The notes: generated by a model from the letters alone, not told the origin. DNA of 64,000 nucleotides from CAWBBA01 sp963729795 (GCA_963729795.1 CAVSPC010000016.1:564968-628967), one strand, 5' to 3'; positions 32,120-41,617 are shown, counted from the first letter of the stretch. A program made the numbers and translations.

Positions 32120-32740
32120 ATGGCAAAGCGCTCCTGGAAGTCTGAAGTGATGGAAGAATCTTCGGAAGTATTGTGCGGGGTTTGCACAAAGAAGCGGGGA
32201 ATTAATCTCAAGACACTGGAAGAAGTCATTATCCTGGCCGTAGAAATAGCGCGGGAGGGTCGGGAAGGTAGAAGAATCGGAACAATGTTCGTGGTTTCCG
32301 ATTCGGATGAGGTCTTGAAACGTTCCCAGAACTTGATTTTGGACCCACTCTACGGCCATCCTGACAACAAAAAGCGGCTGACCGATCCGGACGTGCGAGA
32401 AACTATCAAAGAACTGGCTCAACTGGACGGCGCTTTTGTTATCTCGGATGGGGGCGTAGTGCTGTCAGCTTCCCGATTTCTCGACGCGCCGTCGGAAGGG
32501 ATAAAGATACCATTAGGCTTCGGGGCTCGCCACATGGCTGCAGCAGCCATAACCAAGGCCACGAAGGCTGTGGGAGTTGTGGTTTCGGAAAGTTCCGTGG
32601 TGAGAGTGTTTGACGACGGCGAGCTTGTTTCTGAAATAATTCCCGAGCTTTGGCTGTTCAGCCAGTACCGTCGTCATCTGATAGAGCCCTTTTCCAAGCG
32701 GACCGCTGAAAATTTGACGGTGATCAGCAAACCAGAGTGA
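32120..32740 (+). CDS. Diadenylate cyclase (DAC/DisA_N) domain protein
   Basis: The 206-residue protein has the catalytic DGA motif (residues 103-105, LDGAFVISDGG) and a variant of the second motif, GARHMAA at 135-141, where DisA and CdaA have R-H-R. The remaining fold (AAAITKATKAVGVVVSE) fits the domain, and a ligand-binding N-terminal part with CxxC (CGVC) precedes it. If active it would make cyclic di-AMP from ATP. The R-to-M change resembles some single-domain archaeal-type DAC proteins, so activity is possible but not certain. No c-di-AMP phosphodiesterase is nearby. Confidence 0.78.
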   Translation: MAKRSWKSEVMEESSEVLCGVCTKKRGINLKTLEEVIILAVEIAREGREGRRIGTMFVVSDSDEVLKRSQNLILDPLYGHPDNKKRLTDPDVRETIKELAQLDGAFVISDGGVVLSASRFLDAPSEGIKIPLGFGARHMAAAAITKATKAVGVVVSESSVVRVFDDGELVSEIIPELWLFSQYRRHLIEPFSKRTAENLTVISKPE

Positions 32741-33011
32741 CACAGGCTAATGTTTCGTCAAATAGGGTAACCGCGCCCGATAGGTCGCTGATTCCCTTTT
32801 TAAAAGGTCTCCCCACTTCTGAAGAAAAATATTATCCTTCTTAGTCCTGATAAGGTTCGTTTCAGAACCGGAGCAGTTTTTTGCGGATGATTCTCTTGAC
32901 CTCGGCCACTGCTCAGTGTAGAGAGTATAAGTTTTAGAATGACGGGCCGTCGAGACCAGCCGCCGTTCTATGCCACGCAGATCATTTATACCGCGCGTCG
33001 GAGGACAAACT

Positions 33012-34124
33012 ATGATTCCTGTTTGCGAACCGGTGCTTAATGGCCGGGAGATGAAATACGTAACGGAATGCATGGAGACAAACTGGATTTCCTCAGCCGG
33101 CAAATACATCCCCATGTTTGAGGAAAAGTTCAGCCAATATTGTGAGGTTCCGTTTGGAGTGGCGTGTAGCAACTGCACCACTGCTCTTCACATGTCTCTT
33201 GTAGCTTTGGGCATTGGTCCCGGGGATGAGGTCATAATTCCTGACTTTACGCTGATCGTGTCCGCAAACACTGTCATTTTGGCGGGAGCACGGCCCATAC
33301 TGGTGGATGTAGATTCGAAAACCTGGTGTATCGACCCGGCATTGATCGAGGCCAAGATAACTCCTCGGACCAAGGCCATAATGGCTGTCCACATGTACGG
33401 CCACCCTTGTGACATGGAAGCCATCATGGAGATTGCTAGACGCCACAATCTTTTTGTGATCGAAGACTGTGCGCAAGCACATGGCGCGGAAGTAAACGGG
33501 AAAAAGGCCGGCAGTTTCGGGGATGCCTCCTGCTTCAGCTTCTACGGCAACAAAATACTCACGACCGGCGAGGGCGGAATGGTGCTGTGCCGCGACGAGA
33601 AGCTTGCCGAAAGGCTCCGCCTCCTGCGCAATCAAGGTTTTCAGGAGCCGCGCTTCGTCCATGATGTGGTAGCATTCAATTACCGCTTGACCAACATTCA
33701 GGCCGCAATCGGAGTAGCTCAGACGGAATTGGTTGATGAAAAGGTCGCTCGCAAGAGATGGATCGGCCAAGTGTACAATGAACTTCTTGCGGGGAACTCG
33801 GATCTCACTCTGCCTCACGAGGAACCGTGGGCCAAGAATGTCTACTGGATGTACGGCATATTGTTGGAAGATAGTTTTGGAGTAACTAAAGACGATCTGA
33901 TGGGGAAACTGAAAGAAAAGGGAGTGGACACTCGGTCATTCTTCTGCCCCATGAGCCTGCAACCGATATTTCGCGGCTCGGACTCCCGGTTCCCCGACGT
34001 GACCGGAGCTTATCCCGTTTCTGTGGATTTATGGAAACGAGGGCTGTACCTGCCTTCAGGTCTCGGTTTAACTCGGCCGCAAATGGAACAGGTAGTGGAG
34101 ACGCTGCTTGCGTGTCGGGCATGA
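33012..34124 (+). CDS. DegT/DnrJ/EryC1/StrS aminotransferase
   Basis: The ATG at 33012 follows GGAGG, and the preceding in-frame codons are discarded. The 370-residue pyridoxal-phosphate enzyme contains CSNCTTALHMSLVALGI, VIEDCAQAHGAEVNGKKAGSFGD and the catalytic Lys in SFYGNKILTTGEGGM. This family makes amino sugars (perosamine-like) on nucleotide sugars, and similar enzymes act in O-antigen and other surface glycans. It opens a cluster with glycosyltransferase, cupin and methyltransferase genes from 34514 on, although a repeat-rich gap of 390 bases lies between. Confidence 0.92.
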   Translation: MIPVCEPVLNGREMKYVTECMETNWISSAGKYIPMFEEKFSQYCEVPFGVACSNCTTALHMSLVALGIGPGDEVIIPDFTLIVSANTVILAGARPILVDVDSKTWCIDPALIEAKITPRTKAIMAVHMYGHPCDMEAIMEIARRHNLFVIEDCAQAHGAEVNGKKAGSFGDASCFSFYGNKILTTGEGGMVLCRDEKLAERLRLLRNQGFQEPRFVHDVVAFNYRLTNIQAAIGVAQTELVDEKVARKRWIGQVYNELLAGNSDLTLPHEEPWAKNVYWMYGILLEDSFGVTKDDLMGKLKEKGVDTRSFFCPMSLQPIFRGSDSRFPDVTGAYPVSVDLWKRGLYLPSGLGLTRPQMEQVVETLLACRA

Positions 34125-34364
34125 ATTAGGATCTCTGTTCCGAGAGATCTGGTAACCATTATACCAACTCCGGTGATGGAGAGCATAACAGTCAAACATG
34201 AAAACGCCAGTAGAACCGGTATCTAGCCGGTCGTTTTCAGTATATTTTCATAGTAATGCACCGTCAGACAAGTTGGAATCCTTGACAGATATGGTAGGGC
34301 TCTCTCGCGGGGAACGCGGGACTACCTGCCGTTCGTCGTCCGGTCTTTGATCCGGCGTCCGTAG

Positions 34365-34441
34365 GGGCAGACCTTGTGTCTGCCCTCTTGCGGGCACCCA
34401 CGAGAGGTGCCACTACAACGCATTCCCGCTTACGCGGGAAT
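34365..34441. repeat. REP-like hairpin cluster before the GT2 gene
   Basis: GGGCAGAC/GTCTGCCC with a 5-base loop (34365-34385) is followed by ATTCCCGC/GCGGGAAT with a 4-base loop (34422-34441). The second is a widespread bacterial palindrome. They fill the 390-base gap after the aminotransferase gene, which otherwise shows nothing. Confidence 0.6.
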
Positions 34442-34513
34442 GACGGCTTTGTACCAAAATACGAGACCGTACTTATGAAATGGAGTACTTAGCATTCATT
34501 CGGAGGTGATTGA

Positions 34514-35227
34514 GTGGAACGAGATCCGCGGGTCTCTATTGTACTAGCCACTTACAACGAACGCGAAAATATCGTTGACACGATTCAAAGTATTTTCGAT
34601 CACGTGAAAGATCCCGTGGAAATCATTGTTGTCGATGACGATTCCGCGGACGAGACATGGCAACTAGTTGAGAATCTTCAAGATACCCGAGTAGTGGTCA
34701 TCCGCCGGGTAGACACGCGCGGTCTGGCATCGGCATTCAATAGGGGAATCATAGAATCACGCGGAGAGATTGTGGGCTGGATGGACGCCGACATGTGCAT
34801 GCCTCCTTCCATGTTGCCCGCGATGATCGACAAATTGAACGATTACGATATCGTAGTGGGGTCGCGTTATGCCCCGGGCGGAGAGGACGACAGGGCCGCG
34901 CTTCGTGTCATATCAAGCCGCTTGATCAACGGTCTGGCCGGATTGGTATTGGGATACGGAATCAAGGATTACGACAGCGGCTTTGTCGTTTTGCGCAGAA
35001 CGGTGTTTAACAAGGTTTCGATTATCCCTACGGGTTATGGCGCTTATTTTATGGAATTCCTGTACACCTGTCGCAAGAAAGGGTTGACGGTTTACGAGAT
35101 ACCATACGTGTTTCGAGATCGAGCGAAAGGAATATCCAAGTCAGCCCCCAGCATATACAAGTTCTTCAAGACGGGTATGCAATATGTTGTCCGCATATTT
35201 ACAGCCCGCCTGCGGAGGATTGATTGA
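34514..35227 (+). CDS. GT2 glycosyltransferase, polyprenol-phosphate mannose synthase type
   Basis: The start is GTG at 34514 after GGAGGTGA. The 237-residue protein begins VSIVLATYNERENI and holds VVDDDSADET, the metal motif GWMDADMCMPP and YDSGFVVLRR. This is the DPM1-like layout without C-terminal transmembrane helices. It would transfer a hexose from a GDP- or UDP-sugar to a polyprenyl phosphate. The stop TGA overlaps the ATG of the cupin gene, so the two are translationally coupled. The donor sugar is unknown. Confidence 0.88.
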   Translation: MERDPRVSIVLATYNERENIVDTIQSIFDHVKDPVEIIVVDDDSADETWQLVENLQDTRVVVIRRVDTRGLASAFNRGIIESRGEIVGWMDADMCMPPSMLPAMIDKLNDYDIVVGSRYAPGGEDDRAALRVISSRLINGLAGLVLGYGIKDYDSGFVVLRRTVFNKVSIIPTGYGAYFMEFLYTCRKKGLTVYEIPYVFRDRAKGISKSAPSIYKFFKTGMQYVVRIFTARLRRID

Positions 35228-35601
35228 TGGAGCATGCAATACTGAATCCTTCTTTCGAACGAATCGACGATCGAGGAATATTTCGAGAGGTTCTGAACGA
35301 CGGGCGTTGGGAGGCTTTGATCTGTGGCCGTATGAAGCCCGACGCTGTGATGGGCAATCATTATCACAAAAGAACGGTAATTTTCTTCTGCCTTACCATG
35401 GGCTCGGCCAAGATCACGACAATCCATGTGGAAACCGGTGAAAAAGATGCTTTTCTTTTGAAATCCGGCCAAGGCGTGATCTTGAACACTAACGAGTCAC
35501 ACGCAATTCGGTTCGTTGAAGAGTCGGATTTTGTCATGCTCAAGTCACTTAGGTACGATCCCGCTGATCCCGACACTTATCAGTACCCTGTAAAGGATTG
35601 A
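35227..35601 (+). CDS. Cupin-domain (WxcM/sugar-isomerase-like) protein
   Basis: The ATG at 35227 overlaps the preceding stop (TGATG) and follows GGAGG. The 124-residue protein is a small cupin with CGRMKPDAVMGNHYHKRTVIFF (metal-type G-x-H-x-H) and GVILNTNESHAIRFVEE. The fold is shared with nucleotide-sugar 3,4-isomerases and related WxcM-type proteins, and the position inside a sugar-modification operon supports a role on a nucleotide sugar. Exact chemistry is not inferable. Confidence 0.75.
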   Translation: MEHAILNPSFERIDDRGIFREVLNDGRWEALICGRMKPDAVMGNHYHKRTVIFFCLTMGSAKITTIHVETGEKDAFLLKSGQGVILNTNESHAIRFVEESDFVMLKSLRYDPADPDTYQYPVKD

Positions 35602-35608
35602 CTTCTCA

Positions 35609-36364
35609 TTGGAACCCCACGAGTATCAAACCTTATTCGATATGGAGCCTTCTTACTGGTGGTTCAGGGGCCTTCACCTGGTAATCCTCGATGCTCTGTC
35701 CGCGCTCGGGCTTGACCGCCATGATCCGGTTCTGGACGCGGGGTGCGGCACAGGGCAGAATCTCGTCAATATTGGCCGAGAGATATCTTCTCGAGCTTAT
35801 GGATTCGATGTATCGAGCGAGGCAGCTCACTTCTGTAAGAAGAGAGAGCTTTCAAGTGTATGTCGGGCCTCGATCAATGACATGCCCTTTGCGCCGGAGA
35901 CTTTTACCGCGGTCGTCTCCGTGGACGTGTTCGAATGCGATTCAGTTCTCGAGGACAAAGCATTCGGAGAAATCTGGAGAGTGCTTAAACCCGGGGGGTA
36001 CCTGGTTCTGGTCGTGCCCGCGTATGAGTGGCTCATGAGTTCGGAACACCACAAAGCGGTTCACGCCTCTAGACGATATTCAAAGAGCCGGCTGGCGGCT
36101 GTTATTTCAACTCGCCCGGTGCAAGTGATCCGCATAACACACCTCTTCGCGTCGCTCTTTCCCCTTGTGGCCGCATACCGCCTGAGACCCCGCTTTGCAG
36201 CCGGGAATTCTGATGGACCGCCTCGATCCGAACTTAAGCCGATGCATCCTTTGCTCAACAGTTTGCTTTTCAATATTGTGAAAGCCGAACGTCAGTTTCT
36301 CCGGCTTGCAGATCTTCCTTTCGGCAGTTCCATAATGGCCGTTGCCAGGAAAGTTGGCCGCTGA
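35609..36364 (+). CDS. SAM-dependent methyltransferase
   Basis: A TTG start at 35609 is the likely initiation site, 7 bases after the cupin stop. The 251-residue protein has the SAM loop LDAGCGTGQNLV near 42-53, the acidic strand YGFDVS and the motif NDMPFAPETFTAVVSVDVFEC. LKPGGYLVLVVPAYEWLMS and a basic C-terminus follow, all typical of Methyltransf_11/25 enzymes acting on sugars or lipids. It overlaps the next methyltransferase gene by one base. Together they suggest double methylation of a glycan or lipid-linked sugar. Confidence 0.86.
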   Translation: MEPHEYQTLFDMEPSYWWFRGLHLVILDALSALGLDRHDPVLDAGCGTGQNLVNIGREISSRAYGFDVSSEAAHFCKKRELSSVCRASINDMPFAPETFTAVVSVDVFECDSVLEDKAFGEIWRVLKPGGYLVLVVPAYEWLMSSEHHKAVHASRRYSKSRLAAVISTRPVQVIRITHLFASLFPLVAAYRLRPRFAAGNSDGPPRSELKPMHPLLNSLLFNIVKAERQFLRLADLPFGSSIMAVARKVGR

Positions 36365-36972
36365 TGGGCGACAAGTCATGGCAACTCGGGGCACCCGGTA
36401 CACTGACTTACCGATTGTATGACGCGTTGCGGAATCAACTAAATGGCAAATTGGTAGGTTATCTACAAGGCCGTGCAATAAACCGCGGGAAATGCAAAGT
36501 GCTGGAAGCGGGCTCGGGACCTGCCTTTGCCTCGTCAATTCTTGCTCGTGACGACAGGGTGGAACTCTGTGTGGCAGTCGACCTGGATATTGACGCGCTG
36601 TATGAAGCCCGCCATCGCGATCCGGGTTTGTGTCTCGTCGTCGCGGACGTGCGCGACTTGCCTTTCAAGAGTGAAAGCTTGGACCTCTCCTGGAACAGCA
36701 GCACTGTCGAACACCTGTCAAAACCTTCTGATGCTGTATTTGAGATGGCACGTGTCACTCGGAAGGGAGGACATGTCTTCGTGGGGGTTCCGAACCTCTA
36801 CGGCCCGCTGGGATTCGAACATTGGATTCGGAAGACTTCGGTGGGCATCTGGATTGGACAGACTTTTACCGGCTCCCAGCTAAAGACAATGCTAATTCAG
36901 TCAGGTCTCAAGCCTCAACACTCGCTTTTCTATTTCTTCCGCTTTTTTGTCGGTGTGCTAGCAGAAAAATAG
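36364..36972 (+). CDS. SAM-dependent methyltransferase
   Basis: The start codon overlaps the previous stop by one base (TGATG arrangement). The 202-residue protein contains VLEAGSGPAFASSIL, AVDLDIDALYEARHRDPG and ADVRDLPFKSESLDLSWNSSTVEHL, a shortened class I methyltransferase with the usual post-I Asp. The end (SLFYFFRFFVGVLAEK) is hydrophobic. It closes the glycan operon. The acceptor is unknown. Confidence 0.82.
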   Translation: MGDKSWQLGAPGTLTYRLYDALRNQLNGKLVGYLQGRAINRGKCKVLEAGSGPAFASSILARDDRVELCVAVDLDIDALYEARHRDPGLCLVVADVRDLPFKSESLDLSWNSSTVEHLSKPSDAVFEMARVTRKGGHVFVGVPNLYGPLGFEHWIRKTSVGIWIGQTFTGSQLKTMLIQSGLKPQHSLFYFFRFFVGVLAEK

Positions 36973-37061
36973 CGCTGCCAAAAAGCCGGACACACAACAT
37001 TGCCCAAAATAAGATACCGCATTTAGGAAATCGAGTACTGAGCTAAGGAGTTCCAGTAGCG

Positions 37062-38462
37062 TTGGTTACCAAGAGAAAATTGTTCAAGAGGGGTGAATTT
37101 TTGGGGGAATTGCTGATTCGTCCTTTCAAATCGTTTGCGTCCCTACAGGCCTCGGGGGGCATCCTGATCTTGCTGGTGACGATCGCCGCCCTATGGTGCG
37201 CGAATTCCCGGTACGCAGAGTCGTACGAGCGTTTATTGAATATGCGTCTCCTGGTGGGGCTGAATGGATATCTGTTTGATAAGCCTTTGATGTTCTGGAT
37301 CAATGAAGGGCTTATGACGATTTTCTTTTTCGTGGTGGGGCTCGAGATCAAAAGAGAGATTTTAGTCGGCGAGTTGGCTTCCTTTCGGAAAGCAGCCTTG
37401 CCGTTGATTGCCGCGATCGGTGGCATGATCCTTCCGGCCTCCATTTTCTTCTTGTTAAATCCGAGTGGACCCGCTGCCGGGGGTTGGGGAATCCCTATGG
37501 CGACAGACATTGCCTTTACCCTTGGGGCACTCACGGTACTGCGAAAACGAATTCCCCGATCTCTCGCGGTCTTTGTGGCCGCACTGGCCATAGTGGACGA
37601 CTTGGGAGCGGTGCTCGTGATAGCGCTGTTTTACTCTGCCCAAATTTCCTTCCTTTATCTCGAAGCGTCACTTCTCCTTTTCTTGATACTTGTGGGGTTC
37701 AACATCCTGGGTTACCGTCGCCCGCTTCCGTATATCCTTGTCGGAGGCATGATTTGGCTCGCGATGTCAATGTCAGGTGTCCATTCGACGGTGGCCGGCA
37801 TCTTGGTCGCGATGGCCATACCTGCTCGCTCCAGGATTAACACCGATCAGTTCTTGGGAAAAGTGAAAGACGTGCTGAATACCTTCGCATGTGCCGGCAA
37901 CCGCGGTCCGAGCATTTATGCCAATCCCGAGTGCCAGGCGGCAGTTCATACCCTTGGCGCTCTAGGTCATAGTGTCGAGCCCCCGTTACTGAGAATCGAA
38001 CACGCTCTAAACCCTTGGGTGGTTTTTGTGGTGGTCCCTATTTTTGCTTTGGCAAATGCAGGCGTGAACCTCGAACCGGCCCGGCTAGGGCACGCACTTT
38101 CAGGCTCGGTGGGCGTGGGCATAATCCTCGGTCTTGTACTTGGCAAACAGATCGGGATTTTCACTGCGAGCCTGATTGCAGTAAAGTGCGGGCTGGCTGC
38201 CATGCCAGCTGGGGTCGATTTCCGCCATCTTTACGGGGCTTCAATACTTTGTGGCATAGGATTCACAATGTCCCTGTTCATCGCGGATCTTGCCTTCGGA
38301 CAGACCGCGATGTTGGACGCTGCCAAAATTGGAATTCTGGCAGGATCTTTGCTCTCTTTCATTATCGGTACAGGAGTGCTTTTCGTGAAGTCCAGGCGCG
38401 GCACCGCGGGTTCAGTGAGCATTGAACACCAGGAAAATCAGAGCGAGGAAAGTAAGGCGTGA
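37062..38462 (+). CDS. nhaA: Na+/H+ antiporter NhaA
   Basis: A TTG start at 37062 has AAGGAG about 11 bases upstream. The 466-residue protein matches NhaA: FFFVVGLEIKREILVGEL, ATDIAFTLGAL and VDDLGAVLVIALFYS (the conserved Asp pair of the ion site) and HSTVAGILVAMAIPAR. About 12 helices are expected in the inner membrane. It exchanges Na+ (or Li+) for protons, supporting salt and pH homeostasis. It is not clearly linked to the glycan operon upstream. Confidence 0.96.
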   Translation: MVTKRKLFKRGEFLGELLIRPFKSFASLQASGGILILLVTIAALWCANSRYAESYERLLNMRLLVGLNGYLFDKPLMFWINEGLMTIFFFVVGLEIKREILVGELASFRKAALPLIAAIGGMILPASIFFLLNPSGPAAGGWGIPMATDIAFTLGALTVLRKRIPRSLAVFVAALAIVDDLGAVLVIALFYSAQISFLYLEASLLLFLILVGFNILGYRRPLPYILVGGMIWLAMSMSGVHSTVAGILVAMAIPARSRINTDQFLGKVKDVLNTFACAGNRGPSIYANPECQAAVHTLGALGHSVEPPLLRIEHALNPWVVFVVVPIFALANAGVNLEPARLGHALSGSVGVGIILGLVLGKQIGIFTASLIAVKCGLAAMPAGVDFRHLYGASILCGIGFTMSLFIADLAFGQTAMLDAAKIGILAGSLLSFIIGTGVLFVKSRRGTAGSVSIEHQENQSEESKA

Positions 38463-38811
38463 TTCAAGGTCGATAATGCGAGTCTTGGTGCAGTGAACTA
38501 ACGGCTCCCCTCCAAGACCCTAAGTTTTCAGCCAAATTTCGGGCCTTGACACATTTTCAAGATGTCGTTCTACGACCAAAGTCCCTTGCAACGTTGCGCG
38601 AAAGGGCAAAATCACCAATCGCCTGTAAATGCGAGCTACGCTACTCTTGCCGCCTTGAATGCAACTTCTCCTGACTCCTCCTGGATCAGGGCTTCCGACA
38701 CCAGGTTCGAGAGGAATTCCACCTTGACCCCCAATTTGTAATGCTTGTTGAGATCTGAAAGCCTAACGTAGGGCGGCCCGTGCCCGCCGCATTGAGTCGG
38801 GTACGGCTCGA
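38463..38811. other. Intergenic region between convergent genes
   Basis: About 350 bases after nhaA with no supported coding frame. A GGGCGG-CCCGTGCCCGCC stretch near 38772-38791 looks like a fragment of REP-type repeat. No terminator with a T-tract is visible. Confidence 0.35.
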
Positions 38812-39042
38812 CTAGTTTATCTTATCCCTTTTGTTTCTGTCCCATATCTCCCTTTTGGGGTGCTTTCTCTTGCACTCCTCCACACATTGGGAATACAGAC
38901 TGGGCTTTCGAATCGGGTCAAAATTGATAGCACAGTAGGTTTTGCAGGATTCCAAACCGGAATCGTCGGCCACCGGCATCTGCGGTATCCCACAGGTTAA
39001 TGCGCCGATCAAAATAGAAAACAACAGAGTCTTTATCAACAT
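38812..39042 (-). CDS. Small exported protein with twin CX3C motif
   Basis: The ATG at 39042 follows AAGGAGG. Residues 1-24 look like a signal peptide (MLIKTLLFSILIGALTCG), and the remaining 52 residues hold C-KTY-C, 15 residues, then C-VEE-C, with a very basic tail. Twin CX3C pairs separated by about 11-16 residues form disulfide-locked helical hairpins, as in small Tim chaperones and some periplasmic proteins. The gene is downstream of an HtrA-like protease on the same strand (135 bases), so a chaperone-like role in the envelope is conceivable. I do not recognise a named family. Confidence 0.68.
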   Translation of the reverse strand: MLIKTLLFSILIGALTCGIPQMPVADDSGLESCKTYCAINFDPIRKPSLYSQCVEECKRKHPKREIWDRNKRDKIN

Positions 39043-39176
39043 AGCCTGCCTCCTTAAGGGAAAGTCAAGTCCTGCAGGATCTCTCCCGTGAAGGTTGATC
39101 CTCGGGTTTCAATATTTCCGAGAAGACAGCATATCCGCATAAAATGGTACCGAGCGAACAATTCTCTGAGCCGCCT

Positions 39177-40682
39177 TCACTTGCCGAATTCTCCCTGGGT
39201 TTTCATGTATAAGATTCCGTACCTTTTCTGGATTTCCTTATCCAGTGCTTGGGCGCGTTCGAGATCGATAGGCAACTGCAGGTTTTCGGCTACCTCAAGG
39301 AGAACCTTTTTTCTCCCTTGTTTGATCGAAGATTGGATCTTGTTGTACAGTTGCTCGATGTTCAGGATTTTTTCCCCGTCTATCTTTTGAACTCTCTTCA
39401 AATAGGGAGTTGTGTTCACCAGTCCATATTCCGGGAATACTTCCGAAATGATGACGATTTTCTCGTACGGACGTTTCGGAAACTTCTCCAGGTACTTGGC
39501 CCGAAATGCCTCACCTGACTTTCCCAGATTGTCAATGCAATTCAGCGAAAGCTCTACGAATCCTATACCTCCGTAGATGAAATAATTTGCCCGTGCAAAA
39601 AGCTTGGAAACGAGCCTCGGCAGACCTTTTGTGAACTTTCCTGCGATCTCGAGAGGTTTCCCGTCTCGGATCACCTTTACAACGAGGGGGTCGCCGACTT
39701 TCTTTCGGTTAAGGATTTCTTTAAACAAGACCTTTTGGCCAAGCGGCTGAAAGAAAATCTCCCCGAAATTGTCAACCGCATGCCCGTCGAATTCCACCAG
39801 GATATCATGCGCCCGGAGGCCGAATTCATAAGGCCCTCCTCCCGGAACTATATAGTCCAAGAGGATTCCGCCCTGGTTAGGACCGAGGTTGTAGTAATCT
39901 TTCAGCCGGGGAAACATCTGTTGAACTTGATATCGCCAATGGGGAATCTGATCCTGCTTGTGCAGGAGCGGCATCAGCGTCTTCACAAGGTTAATGGGAA
40001 TGAAGTAATTGATCCGGTCCCCAATTTGGATGCCTTGAAAGCTGATGCCAACGACCTCATCATCGATCAGCACAGGCCCCCCTGAGTTACCGCGATTCTG
40101 TTGAAGCGAAGCTTGGACCATCAGCCATTGGTCCTGGGAATACGCGTATGTGTTTACCTCTATCCTGCTGATTTCCCCTTGCTCCGATTTGCTGATCCGT
40201 TCCCCGCCTAACGGGTAGCCCCATCCGAGAACTTTATCGCCTACGCGAAGTTTGTCGCTGTCGCCTAACGCTAGCGGAATAATTTTACCGTTACGCTGTT
40301 CATAGTCGGCCAGTTCATGAGGTTCCATCTTTAGAACAGCAAAATCCGCGCTATCGCATACCCCCACCATTCTTACTTCATACCGCCTTTTTTCGCGACC
40401 GTTGGATACCTTAATACTTTGCGCCATGGTGACAGCGTGGGCGTTAGTCAGGATCAGTCCTTGCTCGCCCGGAAAAACTTTTTCATCTTTGAAGAAAAAA
40501 CCGCTCGCCTTGACTTGATTGAAGTCGGGGCTTTTCCACGGCTTGTGATAGTAAGATGATATTCTGGTAGAGAACACTCGCAGCACCTGCGTTTCGATTG
40601 CCGTGGTAGTTTGGGCTGTGCATAAAGCACCACAAGTTAAGAAGATTAAGGCGAACCAAGAAACCATCAAACGATACTTCAT
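39177..40682 (-). CDS. HtrA/Deg-like periplasmic serine protease with PDZ region
   Basis: The ATG at 40682 follows GAGGAG and begins a signal peptide (hydrophobic up to about residue 22). Residues about 40-250 are a trypsin-like protease domain with the triad in LTNAHAV (His), DSADFAVLK (Asp) and NRGNSGGPV (Ser). A PDZ-like segment follows (GGGPYEFGLRAHDILVEFDGHAV), then a helical C-terminal part to residue 501. It would degrade or refold misfolded envelope proteins. It sits just upstream of the twin-CX3C gene on the same strand. Confidence 0.88.
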   Translation of the reverse strand: MKYRLMVSWFALIFLTCGALCTAQTTTAIETQVLRVFSTRISSYYHKPWKSPDFNQVKASGFFFKDEKVFPGEQGLILTNAHAVTMAQSIKVSNGREKRRYEVRMVGVCDSADFAVLKMEPHELADYEQRNGKIIPLALGDSDKLRVGDKVLGWGYPLGGERISKSEQGEISRIEVNTYAYSQDQWLMVQASLQQNRGNSGGPVLIDDEVVGISFQGIQIGDRINYFIPINLVKTLMPLLHKQDQIPHWRYQVQQMFPRLKDYYNLGPNQGGILLDYIVPGGGPYEFGLRAHDILVEFDGHAVDNFGEIFFQPLGQKVLFKEILNRKKVGDPLVVKVIRDGKPLEIAGKFTKGLPRLVSKLFARANYFIYGGIGFVELSLNCIDNLGKSGEAFRAKYLEKFPKRPYEKIVIISEVFPEYGLVNTTPYLKRVQKIDGEKILNIEQLYNKIQSSIKQGRKKVLLEVAENLQLPIDLERAQALDKEIQKRYGILYMKTQGEFGK

Positions 40683-41216
40683 ACCGACAAACTCCTCTTG
40701 CATTAGTGCCTTCGGGTCCGAATTTCGAGCGAGTAGGGGCGAAAAAAGGCCATCTAACCCCTACCATTGCATCGTTTTTTTGGCAACACTACGCTTTTGT
40801 GCCCTGAGGATGGGCCGAACATCATTCCAAGTCAGATCGCGACCGACATAGGAGCAGAATATCAGTTGGTAATCATTACCCTGGCTATCAGGATTCGCCC
40901 CAAATTACGCCGAGAACGTGGAGAAATAACACAGCCTGTTTAGCGCATGTGAATCATCGACGCGTACAGTCAAGTCGGGATTGGCGTCGCAGTTACGGGC
41001 CGGAGTTTGATGTACTCCATCGGATAGACGGGCAGTGGAAACAGGATCCTTGTATGTCGATGCGTTCTCAGCAGCGAACTATTGCCGCAGTGGCAACGCA
41101 CGACCGGGTCGTTTTTCATCAGTAAGCAGTGCGGATGTTGTTAAAAGCTACATTGACGCATCTCAGGTCAGTGTTTACCTTATTGCCAGAAGAAAAATGT
41201 TGCGAGGTGAAAAACA
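40683..41216. other. Intergenic region with no recognised gene
   Basis: About 530 bases. The open frame 41035-41226 has no family resemblance and would overlap the next start. No repeat, RNA or strong promoter is recognised. Confidence 0.35.
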
Positions 41217-41516
41217 ATGTTCATGATGTACGAAACGCTGTTGCTGGCGTTTATTGCGCTAATTACTCCTCTGTTTGGAAAACTGGCCGGCTATGAGTTG
41301 CGACGTAAGCCATTTGAACTCGTCGCAGTTTCAGGCCTGTTCTTCTTGCTCACAGTGGCCTTTGGGGTCCTGCCGCTTCAGGCAACTTTCCTGACGTCGA
41401 TCTGGACTTTCTTGGGCATAGTTTCTTACTTCATCGGTTGGGTTGCCTTGCTCATCGGGGCAATCTGGGAATTGGTAGGCGTGCTGAGCATTCCGGAAGC
41501 AAGAGAACATGCTTAA
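41217..41516 (+). CDS. Small membrane protein of unknown function (three helices)
   Basis: The 99-residue protein has GAGGTG upstream and three hydrophobic helices (about residues 5-22, 35-55 and 62-88). It has few charged residues and the end SIPEAREHA. No family is recognised. It is a single-gene unit, since a strong terminator follows 60 bases after the stop. Confidence 0.65.
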   Translation: MFMMYETLLLAFIALITPLFGKLAGYELRRKPFELVAVSGLFFLLTVAFGVLPLQATFLTSIWTFLGIVSYFIGWVALLIGAIWELVGVLSIPEAREHA

Positions 41517-41578
41517 CGATTTCGAGTCCTAACTTGCGTGAGTTGGGCTTCCCGCAAATCTCCTCATAAGTGTGCGTG

Positions 41579-41617
41579 ACTACTCTCTTGCCTGCATAAG
41601 GCAGAGAGTAGTTTTTT
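41579..41617 (+). terminator. Strong intrinsic terminator
   Basis: ACTACTCTCT with TGCC pairs with GGCA and AGAGAGTAGT (one T bulge, loop of about 7), followed immediately by six T at 41612-41617. It closes the small membrane-protein gene and isolates the lipB-pdh operon. Confidence 0.85.

Noticed and set aside
41035..41226. Plus-strand frame before the small membrane gene
   Set aside because: No ribosome-binding site; overlaps the next gene's start; no family resemblance.
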